Shown: positions 27,724 through 38,845, numbered from the stretch's first letter. The stretch is DNA of 53,737 bases from Pelatocladus maniniholoensis HA4357-MV3 (GCA_019359115.1 JAHHHW010000100.1:1-53737); one strand, 5' to 3'. Numbers and translations: made by a program. The notes: a model not told the origin generated them from the letters alone.

Positions 27724-28899
27724 TCAAAAGAAATCTGGCGTCCAAGGAGATGCGCCTGTAAATATTTGTGTAGCTGCAAGAAGTGCTGATTCTGTTGCAG
27801 TCAATTTTCCGGCTAGTTGTAACTGCTGGGGTGTAAATAAGCCTGTGTAGAGGGGTGCTAGTCCTTTAATCTCTAGCTGTAACTCGCCTTGACCCCCACT
27901 TGTCACTTCCCCACGCCCATTAGAGACAGCAAGAATAAATTTACCGTTATTTTCAGCAAACAAATCATCTTGAATTTCTAGATGCAGTTCAGCTTCTATT
28001 CCCGGTGAATAACCCCGCATCTCTAGCGCCTTAACAACATCAATCACCCGCAGCATCCAGCGCATTGTTGATTTGATTTTGGTTGTTTGCTCTGGTAGCA
28101 CTAATCCTAGATAATCAACAACAGAACTGCGCCATCGTACTTTTTTTATTTGCGATCGATGGCTGGCTATAAAATTCCAAAAAGATTGTAACGCCGCAGT
28201 TGTCAGCAATACCCAATCTTTAATTCTCAAAATCGTGCCATCTTCTGTTACGTGTTGGCTAAAAATAATGTAACCTTCAGGTTGATTAAGCGAACCAATT
28301 AAATAAGTGTAGACTGTTTCCTTTTCATCTGGTTTGCTTAAACTCTCCCAGATTGCTTGATATCGGTCTAGGTGTCCATTAATCAATCTGGCTTTTTGCT
28401 GATAGAGTTGATTCAAAAGTTTAATATCAAATTCAACTCGCACAACAGGAAGTGATTGTTTTGTGGTGGAGAGAGTCTCACAAGGAATTTCCCAAGTACA
28501 AAAACTTCCTGCTTGCTCATATCCTGCTTTGCGATAGAGGCGTTGAGTGGCAGGATAAAGAACAGAAATAGGTACACTCCTAGCATGGAGTTCTTTAAGA
28601 GTGTGTTGGATCATCGTGATAGCTGCTCCCGTACCACGATATTCTGGAGCAATACCAACAGCAGCAATTCCCCCCATCGGTATACGCTGACTACCCCACC
28701 ATTGTCCCATTGGAATAATTGCCAATCCACCAGCAATTTGTCCTTTTTGATGGAGGATACGGAAATTGTCTACACCAATAATGTTAATGTAACTTTCTTG
28801 ATCTTCTAGCGCGCCAATAAAACACTGACCAAGGATTTCCCCTAATCTTTTCACATCTTCTGCGTTGGCAAGCTTGCTGTATTCATATACAGATGTCAT
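27724..28899 (-). CDS. Eis-like GNAT acetyltransferase with C-terminal SCP2-like domain
   Basis: Related to enhanced-intracellular-survival (Eis) acetyltransferases. It has 391 residues. The N-terminal GNAT domain has GGIAAVGIAPEYRGTGAAITMIQHTL and YPATQRLYRKAGYEQAG. The middle domain is a second GNAT-like fold. The C-terminal part (about 285-391, LEMRGYSPGIEAELHLEIQDD... FTGASPWTPDFF) matches the sterol-carrier-like end of the family, where the terminal carboxylate takes part in catalysis. The substrate is unknown. Confidence 0.88.
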   Translation of the reverse strand: MTSVYEYSKLANAEDVKRLGEILGQCFIGALEDQESYINIIGVDNFRILHQKGQIAGGLAIIPMGQWWGSQRIPMGGIAAVGIAPEYRGTGAAITMIQHTLKELHARSVPISVLYPATQRLYRKAGYEQAGSFCTWEIPCETLSTTKQSLPVVRVEFDIKLLNQLYQQKARLINGHLDRYQAIWESLSKPDEKETVYTYLIGSLNQPEGYIIFSQHVTEDGTILRIKDWVLLTTAALQSFWNFIASHRSQIKKVRWRSSVVDYLGLVLPEQTTKIKSTMRWMLRVIDVVKALEMRGYSPGIEAELHLEIQDDLFAENNGKFILAVSNGRGEVTSGGQGELQLEIKGLAPLYTGLFTPQQLQLAGKLTATESALLAATQIFTGASPWTPDFF

Positions 28900-29073
28900 A
28901 GTGAACTACCGCCTAGCATTAATAAACTACAAGCATACTACAAAGGCGTTAACATAAGCACATCATTCTATAGATTCAACCGAATGGAGGAATTGATGGC
29001 AATTTTGGATTTTAGATTTTGGATTTAAAGGGTACAAAAGATAAAGGGTAAAAAGAAACAACAATTCCTTTAA

Positions 29074-31179
<2,106 letters not shown>

Positions 31180-31281
31180 CCTACCTTCCGCCTTACACTG
31201 ATTAAAGCAGAAAGCCCACAAAGGACAGTTGCGTAGCAACGATTCCTGTCCTTTAGGTGTGGGATGCAAAGAGTGCGACCT

Positions 31282-31422
31282 TTAGGTGCAGTCAAGCTTT
31301 TCTAGCGAACGAATCCATTCACGAACTAAGTCAGTCTTGGTTCGTTTTGTTTTTTCTGCATACTTTTCTAAAATCATCATTTCATGATATGGGACTCTGA
31401 TACTTAATCTGATTTCTTTCAT
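31282..31422 (-). CDS. Small ribbon-helix-helix (CopG-like) protein
   Basis: A 46-residue probable DNA-binding protein: strand KEIRLSIRVP, helix HEMMILEKYAEKTK, turn and second helix KTDLVREWIRSLEKL. The pattern is that of MetJ/Arc-type antitoxin or repressor proteins. It reads divergently from the tnpB relic across about 170 bases and may have repressed it. No toxin partner is adjacent. Confidence 0.7.
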   Translation of the reverse strand: MKEIRLSIRVPYHEMMILEKYAEKTKRTKTDLVREWIRSLEKLDCT

Positions 31423-31500
31423 GATTGGGTTGCATATATGAACACAAGTATGCTAACATTAATTTATCGTCAATAGATCGAAATGAGGGTCTTCCACGTA

Positions 31501-31581
31501 TCTAAATCGGGCAGGCTTCTGGGTTTTTTCGATACGCAAACAGGGCTATTCGTCGGGTATATTAAGCCTGCCCGATTTAGA
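31501..31581. repeat. Hairpin with 18-bp perfect stem upstream of tnpB relic
   Basis: TCTAAATCGGGCAGGCTT (31501-31518) pairs perfectly with 31564-31581 over a 45-base loop. The right arm ends just before AAGGGG and the ATG at 31590. It could be the left-end structure of the element, an inserted MITE, or a leader hairpin that affects translation. Confidence 0.75.
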
Positions 31582-31589
31582 AGGGGACA

Positions 31590-32023
31590 ATGCAAACGAT
31601 GTTAGTTTTAGAAGCTAAGTTAAAAGGTAAACAAAGTCAGTACAATTCAATAGATGAAGCCATTAGAACTGCTTTGTTTATTCGCAACAAAGCTCTAAGA
31701 CACTGGATTGATAACAAGGATGTTGGTAAAAATGACCTGCAAAAACTTTGCGCTGTTTTAGCCAAGGAATTTGATTTTGCTAACAAGCTTAATTCAATGG
31801 CGCGTCAAGCATCTGCTGATAGAGCTTGGCTTGCAATAGCTCGATTTTATGACAAATAGCAGTCGCACCCCACTACACTAGTCAAGACTGTTCTGTTTGT
31901 GGGGCAAGAGTTAAAAAATCGTTGTCTACTCGTACCCACAAGTGTGATTCTTGCGGAACAGTTATGCACCGTGACCACAATGCAGCGATTTTGATTTTTG
32001 TCAATTTCTTACTTTTCACATAA
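31590..32023 (+). pseudogene. tnpB: TnpB (OrfB) RNA-guided nuclease relic, internally deleted
   Basis: The N-terminal 89 residues (31590-31859) contain the TnpB start MLVLEAKLKGKQSQY...AIRTALFIRNKALRHW and FANKLNSMARQASADRAW. After a stop the frame shifts, and 31862-32023 encodes the C-terminal zinc-finger end: YTSQDCSVCGARVKKS, then THKCDSCGTVMHRDHNAA. The central RuvC nuclease part, more than 200 residues, is missing. The product cannot be active. Confidence 0.85.
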
Positions 32024-32107
32024 CGCGAAATTCATCCCACGCTCATTCGAGTGAGTCGTGGGGGTTCTTTCTGTTTCAGCTAATTCTTAGTCTCTAGCCT
32101 TGATTTT

Positions 32108-32443
32108 TTACTTCCAACCTTTGTCAGCTTGTTCCAACACATAAGCAGCAACATTTTCAATCTGCTCTGGTTTTAAACGAGCTTTAAAAGCCGGCATAGC
32201 ATTTTTACCATTTGTTACTTGGGCAATAATAGCCTCTGGTGAGTTCATGCCATATTTTTCCAAATCACTTTTGCTCAAGCTTTTATTTGCTTGCACTAAG
32301 TTCTTACCACCTGCATGACAAGAAGCACAATTAGCACTAAAGATTTTAGCACCGTTAGCTGCATCTGCGGCTAAAGCAGGGCGATTAAAAGCGAAGGTGA
32401 AGATTGTGATGCCAAGCAGCAACACTGACAAAATCTTTTTCAT
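32108..32443 (-). CDS. petJ: Cytochrome c6
   Basis: Soluble lumenal haem protein carrying electrons from cytochrome b6f to photosystem I or to terminal oxidase, an alternative to plastocyanin. It has 111 residues from ATG at 32443, with AGAGGA upstream (an in-frame TTG at 32461 is unlikely). A signal peptide ends in RPALAADA. The haem motif is CASCH (Cys39, Cys42, His43) and the axial Met is in NAMPAF. The typical C-terminus is [14 protein letters not shown]. Copper-dependent control is known in the family but not visible here. Confidence 0.95.
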   Translation of the reverse strand: MKKILSVLLLGITIFTFAFNRPALAADAANGAKIFSANCASCHAGGKNLVQANKSLSKSDLEKYGMNSPEAIIAQVTNGKNAMPAFKARLKPEQIENVAAYVLEQADKGWK

Positions 32444-32539
32444 TCCGTGTTTCCTCTGCAAAAAGGACTAGCAAGTCCATAATCCTTACTAATTCTCAGC
32501 TTCACAGCTTTTCCTCGTCAAAAGACAGGCTGTCATACT

Positions 32540-32660
32540 TGGATTGGGGAACGGGGAACGGGGATTGGGGAACGGGGATTGGGTAAGAGACTTGTTAAAT
32601 AATTCCCCCCACACTCCCTGCTCCCTTGTCCCCCTTGTCCCCCTGGTCCCCTTTATCTCC
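32540..32660. repeat. G-rich/C-rich low-complexity intergenic repeat
   Basis: GGGGAACGGGGATTGGGGAACGGGG units (from about 32545) are followed by pyrimidine strings such as CCCCCTTGTCCCCCTGGTCC. The same kind of sequence is found in frame inside priA (36676-36812) and around the kdpC-kdpD MITE (46529-46561, 46681-46730). Confidence 0.65.
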
Positions 32661-33154
32661 TATTTCCCTATCCCCAACTCCCTCAACTCTTCACCCATAA
32701 CACGACAAATTCGCCATTCATCTAAAATTGATGCCCCCATGTGGCGGTAAAATGCTTGAGCTGATTCGTTCCAATCTAAAACACTCCACTCTAAGCGTCC
32801 GCAATCTCTTTCTACGGCTATCTGAGCAACTTTAATTAAAAGTGCTTTGCCAATTCCTTGACTTCGATACTCTGGCAAAACAAATATATCTTCTAAATAT
32901 ATTCCTGGCTTAGTTAGGAATGTTGAATAATTATGAAAAAACAGGGCAAACCCCACAGCTTGCCCTGTATATTCTGCTAATATAGCCTCAGCATATTTAG
33001 GGGAGCCAAATAAATGCTCCTTTAGTGCGGCAGGACTGCCAGTCACTGCATGAGATAATTTTTCGTATTCTGCAAGTGCTTTTACTAAGTCAAATATTGC
33101 ACCACAGTCAGCAGGTTCGGCAAAACGCACTATTAAATTACTTTTAGAAGTCAT
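32660..33154 (-). CDS. GNAT-family N-acetyltransferase (diamine acetyltransferase-like)
   Basis: A 164-residue acetyltransferase. Motif A is LPEYRSQGIGKALLIKVAQIAVE. It is preceded by YLEDIFVLPEYR and followed by LEWSVLDWNESAQAFYRHMGA. These blocks are typical of the spermidine/spermine and thialysine acetyltransferase branch. The true substrate is not known. Upstream lies a string of GTCATTAGTCATT short repeats. Confidence 0.87.
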   Translation of the reverse strand: MTSKSNLIVRFAEPADCGAIFDLVKALAEYEKLSHAVTGSPAALKEHLFGSPKYAEAILAEYTGQAVGFALFFHNYSTFLTKPGIYLEDIFVLPEYRSQGIGKALLIKVAQIAVERDCGRLEWSVLDWNESAQAFYRHMGASILDEWRICRVMGEELRELGIGK

Positions 33155-33257
33155 TAGTCATTCGTCATTTGTCATTAGTCATTAGTCCATAATCAAAGCC
33201 GATAGTCAAGAGTTCAAATTCTTTAACTCTTAACCAATGACAAATGACAAGTGACAA
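33153..33257. repeat. GTCATTAGTCATT short tandem repeats
   Basis: Degenerate 7-base units (GTCATTA, GTCATTC, GTCATTT) at 33153-33187 are mirrored by complementary units (AATGACA, AATGACA, AGTGACA) at 33235-33256. The flanks could pair as a long imperfect hairpin between the GNAT and sigma-factor genes. Confidence 0.5.
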
Positions 33258-33258
33258 A

Positions 33259-34428
33259 TTAAATCAACCATCCCTTCAACCGCTTGGCGATGTGGGGACG
33301 CCGCAATTTTCGCATGGCTTTACTTTGGATTTGTCGTACTCGTTCGCGAGACAGGTTGAACATGTTACCAACTTCTTCCAGGGTACAGGGTTCGCTGGTA
33401 GTTAACCCATAGCGTAAGGAAATCACGTCTTTTTCTCGTGGTGTGAGTACGTCACCTAATACTTCCCAAATCTCCTGACGCATCATGCTTTCATTCATTT
33501 TTGCTTCTGGAGATTGGTTGTCTTCATCTTCTAATAAATCCATTAATTCCGTGTCTTCTTCTTTACCGACACGGTGATTTAAAGATAATGCTTGACGTCG
33601 TAATTGTTGAAGTTGGCGTAATTGTTGGGGCGGAATTTCTAATGCTTCCGCCATTTCGATTTCGTTAGGATTACGCCCTAGTCTTTGTTTTAGTTCTCGC
33701 TGGGCTTTTTTAAGTTTGTTTAGTTTTTCAACTATATGAATTGGTAAACGGATAGTACGAGCATCGTTAGCGATCGCCCGTGTAATTGCTTGTCTAATCC
33801 ACCAATAAGCATATGTAGAAAATTTATATCCTTTATCTGGATCAAATTTTTCTGTCGCCCGGTTTAAACCCATGGCGCCTTCTTGAATTAAATCCAAAAA
33901 AGGTACGCCACGATTTAAATATCGTTTAGCAATTGATACAACAAGACGTAGGTTTGAGCGAATCATTTTGCGTTTCGCTACCCTACCTTGATATAAACGA
34001 TTTTCTAACTGCTTTTCTGTTATTTCTAGATGTGCTGCTATATTTGATTTATTAGGTTGATGCCCTAGTTCTTCTTGCAATGCAGCTTGAATTTCGTTAA
34101 ATTCTTCTAAAAACCGCACTCGCCGCGCCAATTCAACCTCTTCATCCGGTTTTAATAATGGATAGCGCGCCATTTCTTTAAAAAACGCGCCCACAGCATC
34201 ATCGTACTCGGTTTTATTGTATCCAGAAGGACGCGCTGCTGCCATTTCATCTACATTGCGTCCATCTATTTCCAGGTTTTCTGCAATTGGGGATTCTTCA
34301 TCTGCCACTGCGTTTAAAACTTCCAGAATTTGTTCTTCATTAACGGCAGCATTTTCTATCATTTCCATTGTTCCCAATTCAGCAATAGTCATAGCTTCTG
34401 TTAGGGATTGTTGCTTGGTTTGATACAT
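33259..34428 (-). CDS. RNA polymerase sigma factor, RpoD/SigA family (probably group 2)
   Basis: A sigma-70-family factor that directs RNA polymerase to a promoter set. It has 389 residues. Region 1.2 is DDAVGAFFKEMARYPLLKPDEEVELARRV. Region 2 is LRLVVSIAKRYLNRGVPFLDLIQEG followed by KFSTYAYWWIRQAITRAIA. Regions 3 and 4 follow, with the helix-turn-helix LEEVGNMFNLSRERVRQIQSKAMRKLR. The C-terminus KRLKGWLI and N-terminus differ from the SigA sequence I recall from Nostoc. I therefore take it as an alternative, non-essential group 2 factor, without assigning a letter. Confidence 0.92.
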   Translation of the reverse strand: MYQTKQQSLTEAMTIAELGTMEMIENAAVNEEQILEVLNAVADEESPIAENLEIDGRNVDEMAAARPSGYNKTEYDDAVGAFFKEMARYPLLKPDEEVELARRVRFLEEFNEIQAALQEELGHQPNKSNIAAHLEITEKQLENRLYQGRVAKRKMIRSNLRLVVSIAKRYLNRGVPFLDLIQEGAMGLNRATEKFDPDKGYKFSTYAYWWIRQAITRAIANDARTIRLPIHIVEKLNKLKKAQRELKQRLGRNPNEIEMAEALEIPPQQLRQLQQLRRQALSLNHRVGKEEDTELMDLLEDEDNQSPEAKMNESMMRQEIWEVLGDVLTPREKDVISLRYGLTTSEPCTLEEVGNMFNLSRERVRQIQSKAMRKLRRPHIAKRLKGWLI

Positions 34429-35262
34429 AACTTAGTGACAGCTGCTTTAAGATAAGATGCTTCATTAATTTTTATAAGTTGACAAATGCACCTGTTTTCT
34501 AGCAAAAAGCTTTTCGCTAATTTTTAAGACGATTCCGAATAACAGTCTTTGCTCATGATTACCTATGTTTACTAAGGATAGCAAGAGGGAAAGACCACTA
34601 TTTATTTTTGCTATTGGTTACAATCAGATACATTCTTACATATATTTTTGCTGTTCGCATTGACGCGTGCATTGCTAATTCGACTATTCATGGGTTCCTC
34701 ATTTTTTTTTCTTATTTACAAACTATGTCAAAGACTCTCAATCAAAATTGCTCAAACTTAACAAATATAAAACTTACTCTAAGAGATTAATTAATCATGA
34801 AATATTCATATGTTTTTCTAATAGTTCTAATTTTTTATGCCTTGTTATTCTTTAAACATCCTTCAATCTCATCAATGGGTCTTTTGGATTTTTGGTAACT
34901 TTACCCAGCAAAAGGTATGGCAATCCATAGCCTAGTTAGAAGCATCTCATACACTGAGAGTGTTTAATATCTATCAATAGGGAGAAAAGCACTCTTGCCT
35001 ATTCACCATAGAGAGAAAAATCAACTTGAAAAGATGCAAGAGATTAATTTTGTCTAGTCTGTTTTCAATAAGTGTTACCGCATGTAGATAAAATTAATTC
35101 CTTGGTTGGAATTACATAAGAGGAAACTTATCAAGTATTATGTCTGATGAAAGTATTGCGAATTACATTTTAATTGACATTTAGATAGATAGTTAGTCTG
35201 ACGAGGAAGGACTATTTCCCGTAACTAAGAGAGATAAATATATATCTAGAAATTGAGGAACC
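34429..35262. other. 830-bp intergenic region between sigma factor and priA
   Basis: A divergent gap that holds both promoters. It is AT-rich. I see no dispersed repeat of the families listed here, no RNA gene, and only a weak 60-codon frame (34608-34790) with no sign of being coding. Confidence 0.5.
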
Positions 35263-37890
35263 ATGTATATAAATGATGTAAATTTACCTCCTTTGGTCGT
35301 AGCCCAATCAGGGCAGTCTTATGATGTGGGAATAAATAAAAATCAATGGGTTGAAGTGCTAGTAGACTTTCCAGGAATTACTAAAGAAGATGGAACAGCA
35401 CAACAACAGGAAGAAAAACTCTATACCTATCGATTACCACCAGGGTTAGAAGTAAAACCAGGAGATATTTTAAGTGTGCCATTTGGCAGACAACAGGTAG
35501 GAGGAATAGCTATTCGTTTGTTAGCACAACCTCCAACTAACCTTGCGGCTGAAAATATTAGGGATGTAGAAGATATAATTCACTCGAAATTTTTTCAACC
35601 AAGCTACTGGCAATTGTTAGAAAGAGTTTCAGACTACTATTACACTCCTTTTATTCAAGTAATTCGCACTGCTCTACCACCAGGTTTGTTGGGGCGATCG
35701 CATTCTCGTCTGCGCCTCAAAAGAGAAAATATTCCCTATGGTGCGGATGAATTTCTTAGTTTGCCAGCCCGTGAACTCCTCAAAATTCTTCAATCTCAGG
35801 CTGAGGGCGACTATAGCTTTAAATTCTTAAGACGCCAAATCAAAGGTTTTGACAGGGCAAAAAAGCAATTAATCCAACGCAGTTGGGTAGAAACCTACAT
35901 GGAACTGCCTAAATACTCTAAACCTCAGACCAAACTCATCGTAACATTGACTGTCAGCGTACCACCTATAGATCTCAGCAAGCGCCAACGAGAAATATTA
36001 GAAGTGTTAAAGCGTCATGGTGGAGAATTATGGCTAAATGAATTTTTACAAATTTGTAATACAACCACCCCGACTTTAAAAAAATTAGAAGATCAAGGTT
36101 GTATTGTCATTCAACAAAGGGAAATATTACGCAGCGAAAACGGACCCACAGTCGCAGCAGATCAACCAAAATCTTTAAACGCAGCTCAATTCCAGGCATT
36201 GTCTACCATCAAAGAAATAAAAGGATATGCAATACTTCTCTTGCATGGAGTGACTGGTTCCGGAAAAACTGAAGTTTATTTGCAAGCGATCGCCCCTTTA
36301 CTCGCCCAAGGTAAATCTGCTCTGGTCTTAGTACCGGAAATTGGGTTGACACCGCAGCTAACTGATCGTTTCCGCGCCCGGTTTGGTAACAAAATTAACG
36401 TCTACCACAGCGCCCTCTCCGCAGGCGAACGTTACGACACCTGGCGACAAATGCTCACAGGTGAACCCCAAGTAGTAATTGGCACACGCAGCGCTGTTTT
36501 TGCTCCCTTACCAAACTTGGGTTTGATCATATTAGATGAAGAACACGACAACAGTTTTAAACAAGATTCTCCCATCCCCACCTATCACGCCCGCACCGTC
36601 GCCCAGTGGCGCGCAGAATTAGAAAATTGTCCCCTACTTTTAGGTTCCGCAACACCATCTTTGGAAAGTTGGGTGAGGGTTAGGGATCGGGGAGCGGGGA
36701 GCGGGGAGCGGGGATTGGGGAGCGGGGAGCGGAGATTCGGACAAGGGGGACAAGGAAGTAATTTTTCTTCCCACACTCCCCACACTCCCCACACTCCCCA
36801 CACCTCTCACTATCTCTCGCTTCCAGAACGTATCCATTCGCGTCCTTTACCAAGTGTGGAAATTGTGGATATGCGACAAGAGTTACAGCAGGGAAATCGT
36901 TCGATATTTAGTAGATCGCTACAAGATGCGTTGCAACAATTAAAACAACGAAATCAACAAGGAATTTTATTTATCCATCGCCGAGGACATAGTACTTTTG
37001 TGTCTTGTCGCAATTGTGGATATGTGTTGGAATGTCCTCATTGTGATGTGTCGCTGTCGTATCACCAAACTGAGGCAGAAGGGCCACAAATTTTGCGCTG
37101 TCATTATTGTAATTATGCGCGATCGCATCCCAAAAATTGCCCCGAATGCAGTTCACCTTACTTAAAATTCTTTGGTAGTGGGACACAACGAGTCGCCCAG
37201 GAATTAACAAAGCAATTTCCAGAGTTGCGTTTTATTCGTTTTGATAGTGATACAACCCGCACCAAAGGCGCCCATCGTACCTTAATCACCCAATTTGCTA
37301 ACGGCGAAGCTGATTTATTAATCGGTACGCAAATGCTCACCAAAGGATTAGATTTACCACAGGTGACGCTTGTAGGAGTTGTCGCCGCCGATGGATTACT
37401 ATATTTATCTGATTATCGCGCTAGCGAACGAGCATTTCAAACTTTGGCGCAGGTCGCTGGAAGGGCTGGTAGAGGTGAGGAACCGGGTAGGGTAATTGTG
37501 CAAACTTATACACCAGAGCATCCAGTGATCGAAACGGTGCAAAATCATGATTATCAATCTTTCACCAATACAGAATTAGAACAACGGCAAGCACTGAATT
37601 ATCCTCCCTATGGCAGGTTAATTTTGTTACGTCTGAGCAGCCTTGATCCCATTGAAGTCCAAAATGTCGCACAGCTAATTGCAGCTGCATTACCACAACA
37701 ACAAGGTTTAGATCTATTGGGGCCAGCACCAGCTAATATTTTACGAGTAGCAAATCGTTATCGTTGGCAAATATTACTCAAGTTTGCCCCCAATGCATTA
37801 CCACAGTTACCAGATTGGGAACAAGTGCGTCAACTTTGTCCGGCGTCTGTCAGTTTAACAATAGATATAGACCCCATAAATATGATGTAA
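35263..37890 (+). CDS. priA: Primosomal protein N' (replication restart helicase PriA)
   Basis: A 3'-5' helicase that restarts stalled forks. It has 875 residues. It has the N-terminal DNA-binding domain (YRLPPGLEVKPGDILSVPFG), Walker A GVTGSGKTEVY, DEEH box ILDEEHDNSFKQ and motif III GSATPSLES. The zinc-binding CRNCGYVLECPHCDVSLSYH and CHYCNYARSHPKNCPECSS follow, then the C-terminal helicase motifs QMLTKGLDLPQVTLVG and QVAGRAGRG. After SATPSLESWV an unusual 45-residue Gly/Ser/Arg then Thr-Pro-His-rich stretch (about 470-516) is encoded by the G-rich repeat at 36676-36812. The frame then returns to YLSLPERIHSRPLP. Confidence 0.95.
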   Translation: MYINDVNLPPLVVAQSGQSYDVGINKNQWVEVLVDFPGITKEDGTAQQQEEKLYTYRLPPGLEVKPGDILSVPFGRQQVGGIAIRLLAQPPTNLAAENIRDVEDIIHSKFFQPSYWQLLERVSDYYYTPFIQVIRTALPPGLLGRSHSRLRLKRENIPYGADEFLSLPARELLKILQSQAEGDYSFKFLRRQIKGFDRAKKQLIQRSWVETYMELPKYSKPQTKLIVTLTVSVPPIDLSKRQREILEVLKRHGGELWLNEFLQICNTTTPTLKKLEDQGCIVIQQREILRSENGPTVAADQPKSLNAAQFQALSTIKEIKGYAILLLHGVTGSGKTEVYLQAIAPLLAQGKSALVLVPEIGLTPQLTDRFRARFGNKINVYHSALSAGERYDTWRQMLTGEPQVVIGTRSAVFAPLPNLGLIILDEEHDNSFKQDSPIPTYHARTVAQWRAELENCPLLLGSATPSLESWVRVRDRGAGSGERGLGSGERRFGQGGQGSNFSSHTPHTPHTPHTSHYLSLPERIHSRPLPSVEIVDMRQELQQGNRSIFSRSLQDALQQLKQRNQQGILFIHRRGHSTFVSCRNCGYVLECPHCDVSLSYHQTEAEGPQILRCHYCNYARSHPKNCPECSSPYLKFFGSGTQRVAQELTKQFPELRFIRFDSDTTRTKGAHRTLITQFANGEADLLIGTQMLTKGLDLPQVTLVGVVAADGLLYLSDYRASERAFQTLAQVAGRAGRGEEPGRVIVQTYTPEHPVIETVQNHDYQSFTNTELEQRQALNYPPYGRLILLRLSSLDPIEVQNVAQLIAAALPQQQGLDLLGPAPANILRVANRYRWQILLKFAPNALPQLPDWEQVRQLCPASVSLTIDIDPINMM
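36676..36812 (+). repeat. G-rich/C-rich repeat inserted in frame in priA
   Basis: GGGATCGGGGAGCGGGGAGC units are followed by CACACTCCCCACACTCCCCA units. They match intergenic repeats at 32540-32660 and 46529-46730. Translated, they give RGAGSGERGLGSGERR and HTPHTPHTPHTSH within the helicase, between motif III and the LPERIHSRPLP block. Confidence 0.85.
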
Positions 37891-37916
37891 GCTTACGCAG
37901 AATTTCCTGATACCAA

Positions 37917-37934
37917 GGCGACTCGCGTGTCGCC
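37917..37934 (+). terminator. Small GC hairpin after priA
   Basis: GGCGAC pairs with GTCGCC over a 6-base loop, 27 bases after the priA stop. There is no T-run, so terminator activity is uncertain. Confidence 0.3.
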
Positions 37935-38018
37935 TCACAACTCCCGCAATTCTTGCAAAATTGCCTCAACAGCTGACTGGGAAGTTGAAGAATGTGTAAT
38001 TAATTTTTTTAGGTACTT

Positions 38019-38762
38019 ATGACGAATAAACTTATTGAAAAAGTAGCATTAGTCACTGGTGGCTCACGCGGTTTGGGGGCTGCGATCGCCAAACGTCTGG
38101 CGGATGATGGCGCTGCTGTCGCCCTCACCTACACCAGTTCACCACAAAAAGCTGAAGAGGTGGTGCGCGTTATCGAAGCAGCAGGTGGTCGAGCCTTGGC
38201 TATACAAGCTGACAGTGCCGATGTTGAAGCAGTGAAAAACGCCGTTGCTGAGACAGTAAAAACTTTTGGTCGTCTTGACATCCTCGTTAACAACGCGGGG
38301 GTCGCCACTATGGCTCCAATCGACCAGTTCTCGCTAGATGATTTTGATCGGCTCGTTGCAGTTAACGTCAAGGGCGTTTTTGTCGCAACTCAAGAGGCTG
38401 TGCGTCACATGGGCGAGGGCGGACGTATCATTATGATCGGCAGCGTCAACAGTGATCTCGTTCCTGTTGGCGGTCTCTCAGTTTATGCTTTGACCAAAGG
38501 TGCGATCGCTAGTTTTACACGCGGTCTTGCTCGCGACCTTGGCCCTCGTGGTATCACAGTTAACAATGTCCAACCCGGCCCAGTGGACACCGACATGAAT
38601 CCAGCAGACGGCCCTTTTGCCGAAGGTGCAAAAGGGATAATCGCCTTGGGACGCTACGGTCAAAGCGATGAAGTCGCTAGTTTTGTTTCCTATCTCGCCA
38701 GTCCCGAAGCCAGCTTTATTACTGGCGCGAACCTAAAGATTGATGGTGGCTTCGCAGCCTAA
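38019..38762 (+). CDS. SDR-family oxidoreductase (3-oxoacyl-ACP-reductase-like)
   Basis: An NAD(P)-dependent short-chain dehydrogenase of unknown substrate. It has 247 residues: cofactor motif TGGSRGLGAAIA, NNAGVATM, catalytic Ser in IGSVNSDL, Tyr-x-x-x-Lys in YALTKGA, and the usual end ASFITGANLKIDGGFAA. The classical FabG-like fold is complete. Base composition is GC-richer than the flanks, like the GNAT at 19257, which suggests recent acquisition. It seems to stand alone. Confidence 0.92.
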   Translation: MTNKLIEKVALVTGGSRGLGAAIAKRLADDGAAVALTYTSSPQKAEEVVRVIEAAGGRALAIQADSADVEAVKNAVAETVKTFGRLDILVNNAGVATMAPIDQFSLDDFDRLVAVNVKGVFVATQEAVRHMGEGGRIIMIGSVNSDLVPVGGLSVYALTKGAIASFTRGLARDLGPRGITVNNVQPGPVDTDMNPADGPFAEGAKGIIALGRYGQSDEVASFVSYLASPEASFITGANLKIDGGFAA

Positions 38763-38770
38763 TGCGGAGT

Positions 38771-38845
38771 CAATACGTTTTGGTTAAGGATTTTTCGGCA
38801 TAATTTTTTCATGTAGAGACGTTGCAGTGCAACGTCTCTATAACT
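38771..38845 (+). mobile_element. Half of a CAATAC-family MITE with GTAGAGACG palindrome
   Basis: CAATACG, GGTTAAGGATTTTTCGGC and the palindrome at 38813-38840 (GTAGAGACGTTGCAGTGCAA... ) align with the left half of the copy at 46562. The right half is missing. In its place, the 21-bp tandem array begins within a few bases of the palindrome. Confidence 0.8.

Larger units (their letters stand above)
31205..32075 (+). mobile_element. Degraded IS200/IS605-type element (TnpB relic with divergent RHH gene)
   Basis: The region between ligA and petJ holds a small ribbon-helix-helix gene (-), a broken tnpB (+) and hairpins at both outer edges. Left hairpin 31215-31263: CCCACAAAGGACA...TGTCCTTTAGGTGTGGG with an inner GTTGC-GTA-GCAAC stem. 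Right hairpin 32036-32063: CCCAC...GTGGG, followed by GGTTCTTTC, as seen at the 3' ends of such elements. Element ends are approximate. No TnpA is present, so it can only have moved in trans. Confidence 0.65.

Noticed and set aside
34608-34790. 60-codon frame between the sigma factor and priA
   Set aside because: No ribosome site, AT-driven composition and no homology recognised.
36585-36837. Minus-strand frames in priA rich in Pro/Ser/Leu repeats
   Set aside because: They arise from the G-rich insertion read on the other strand.
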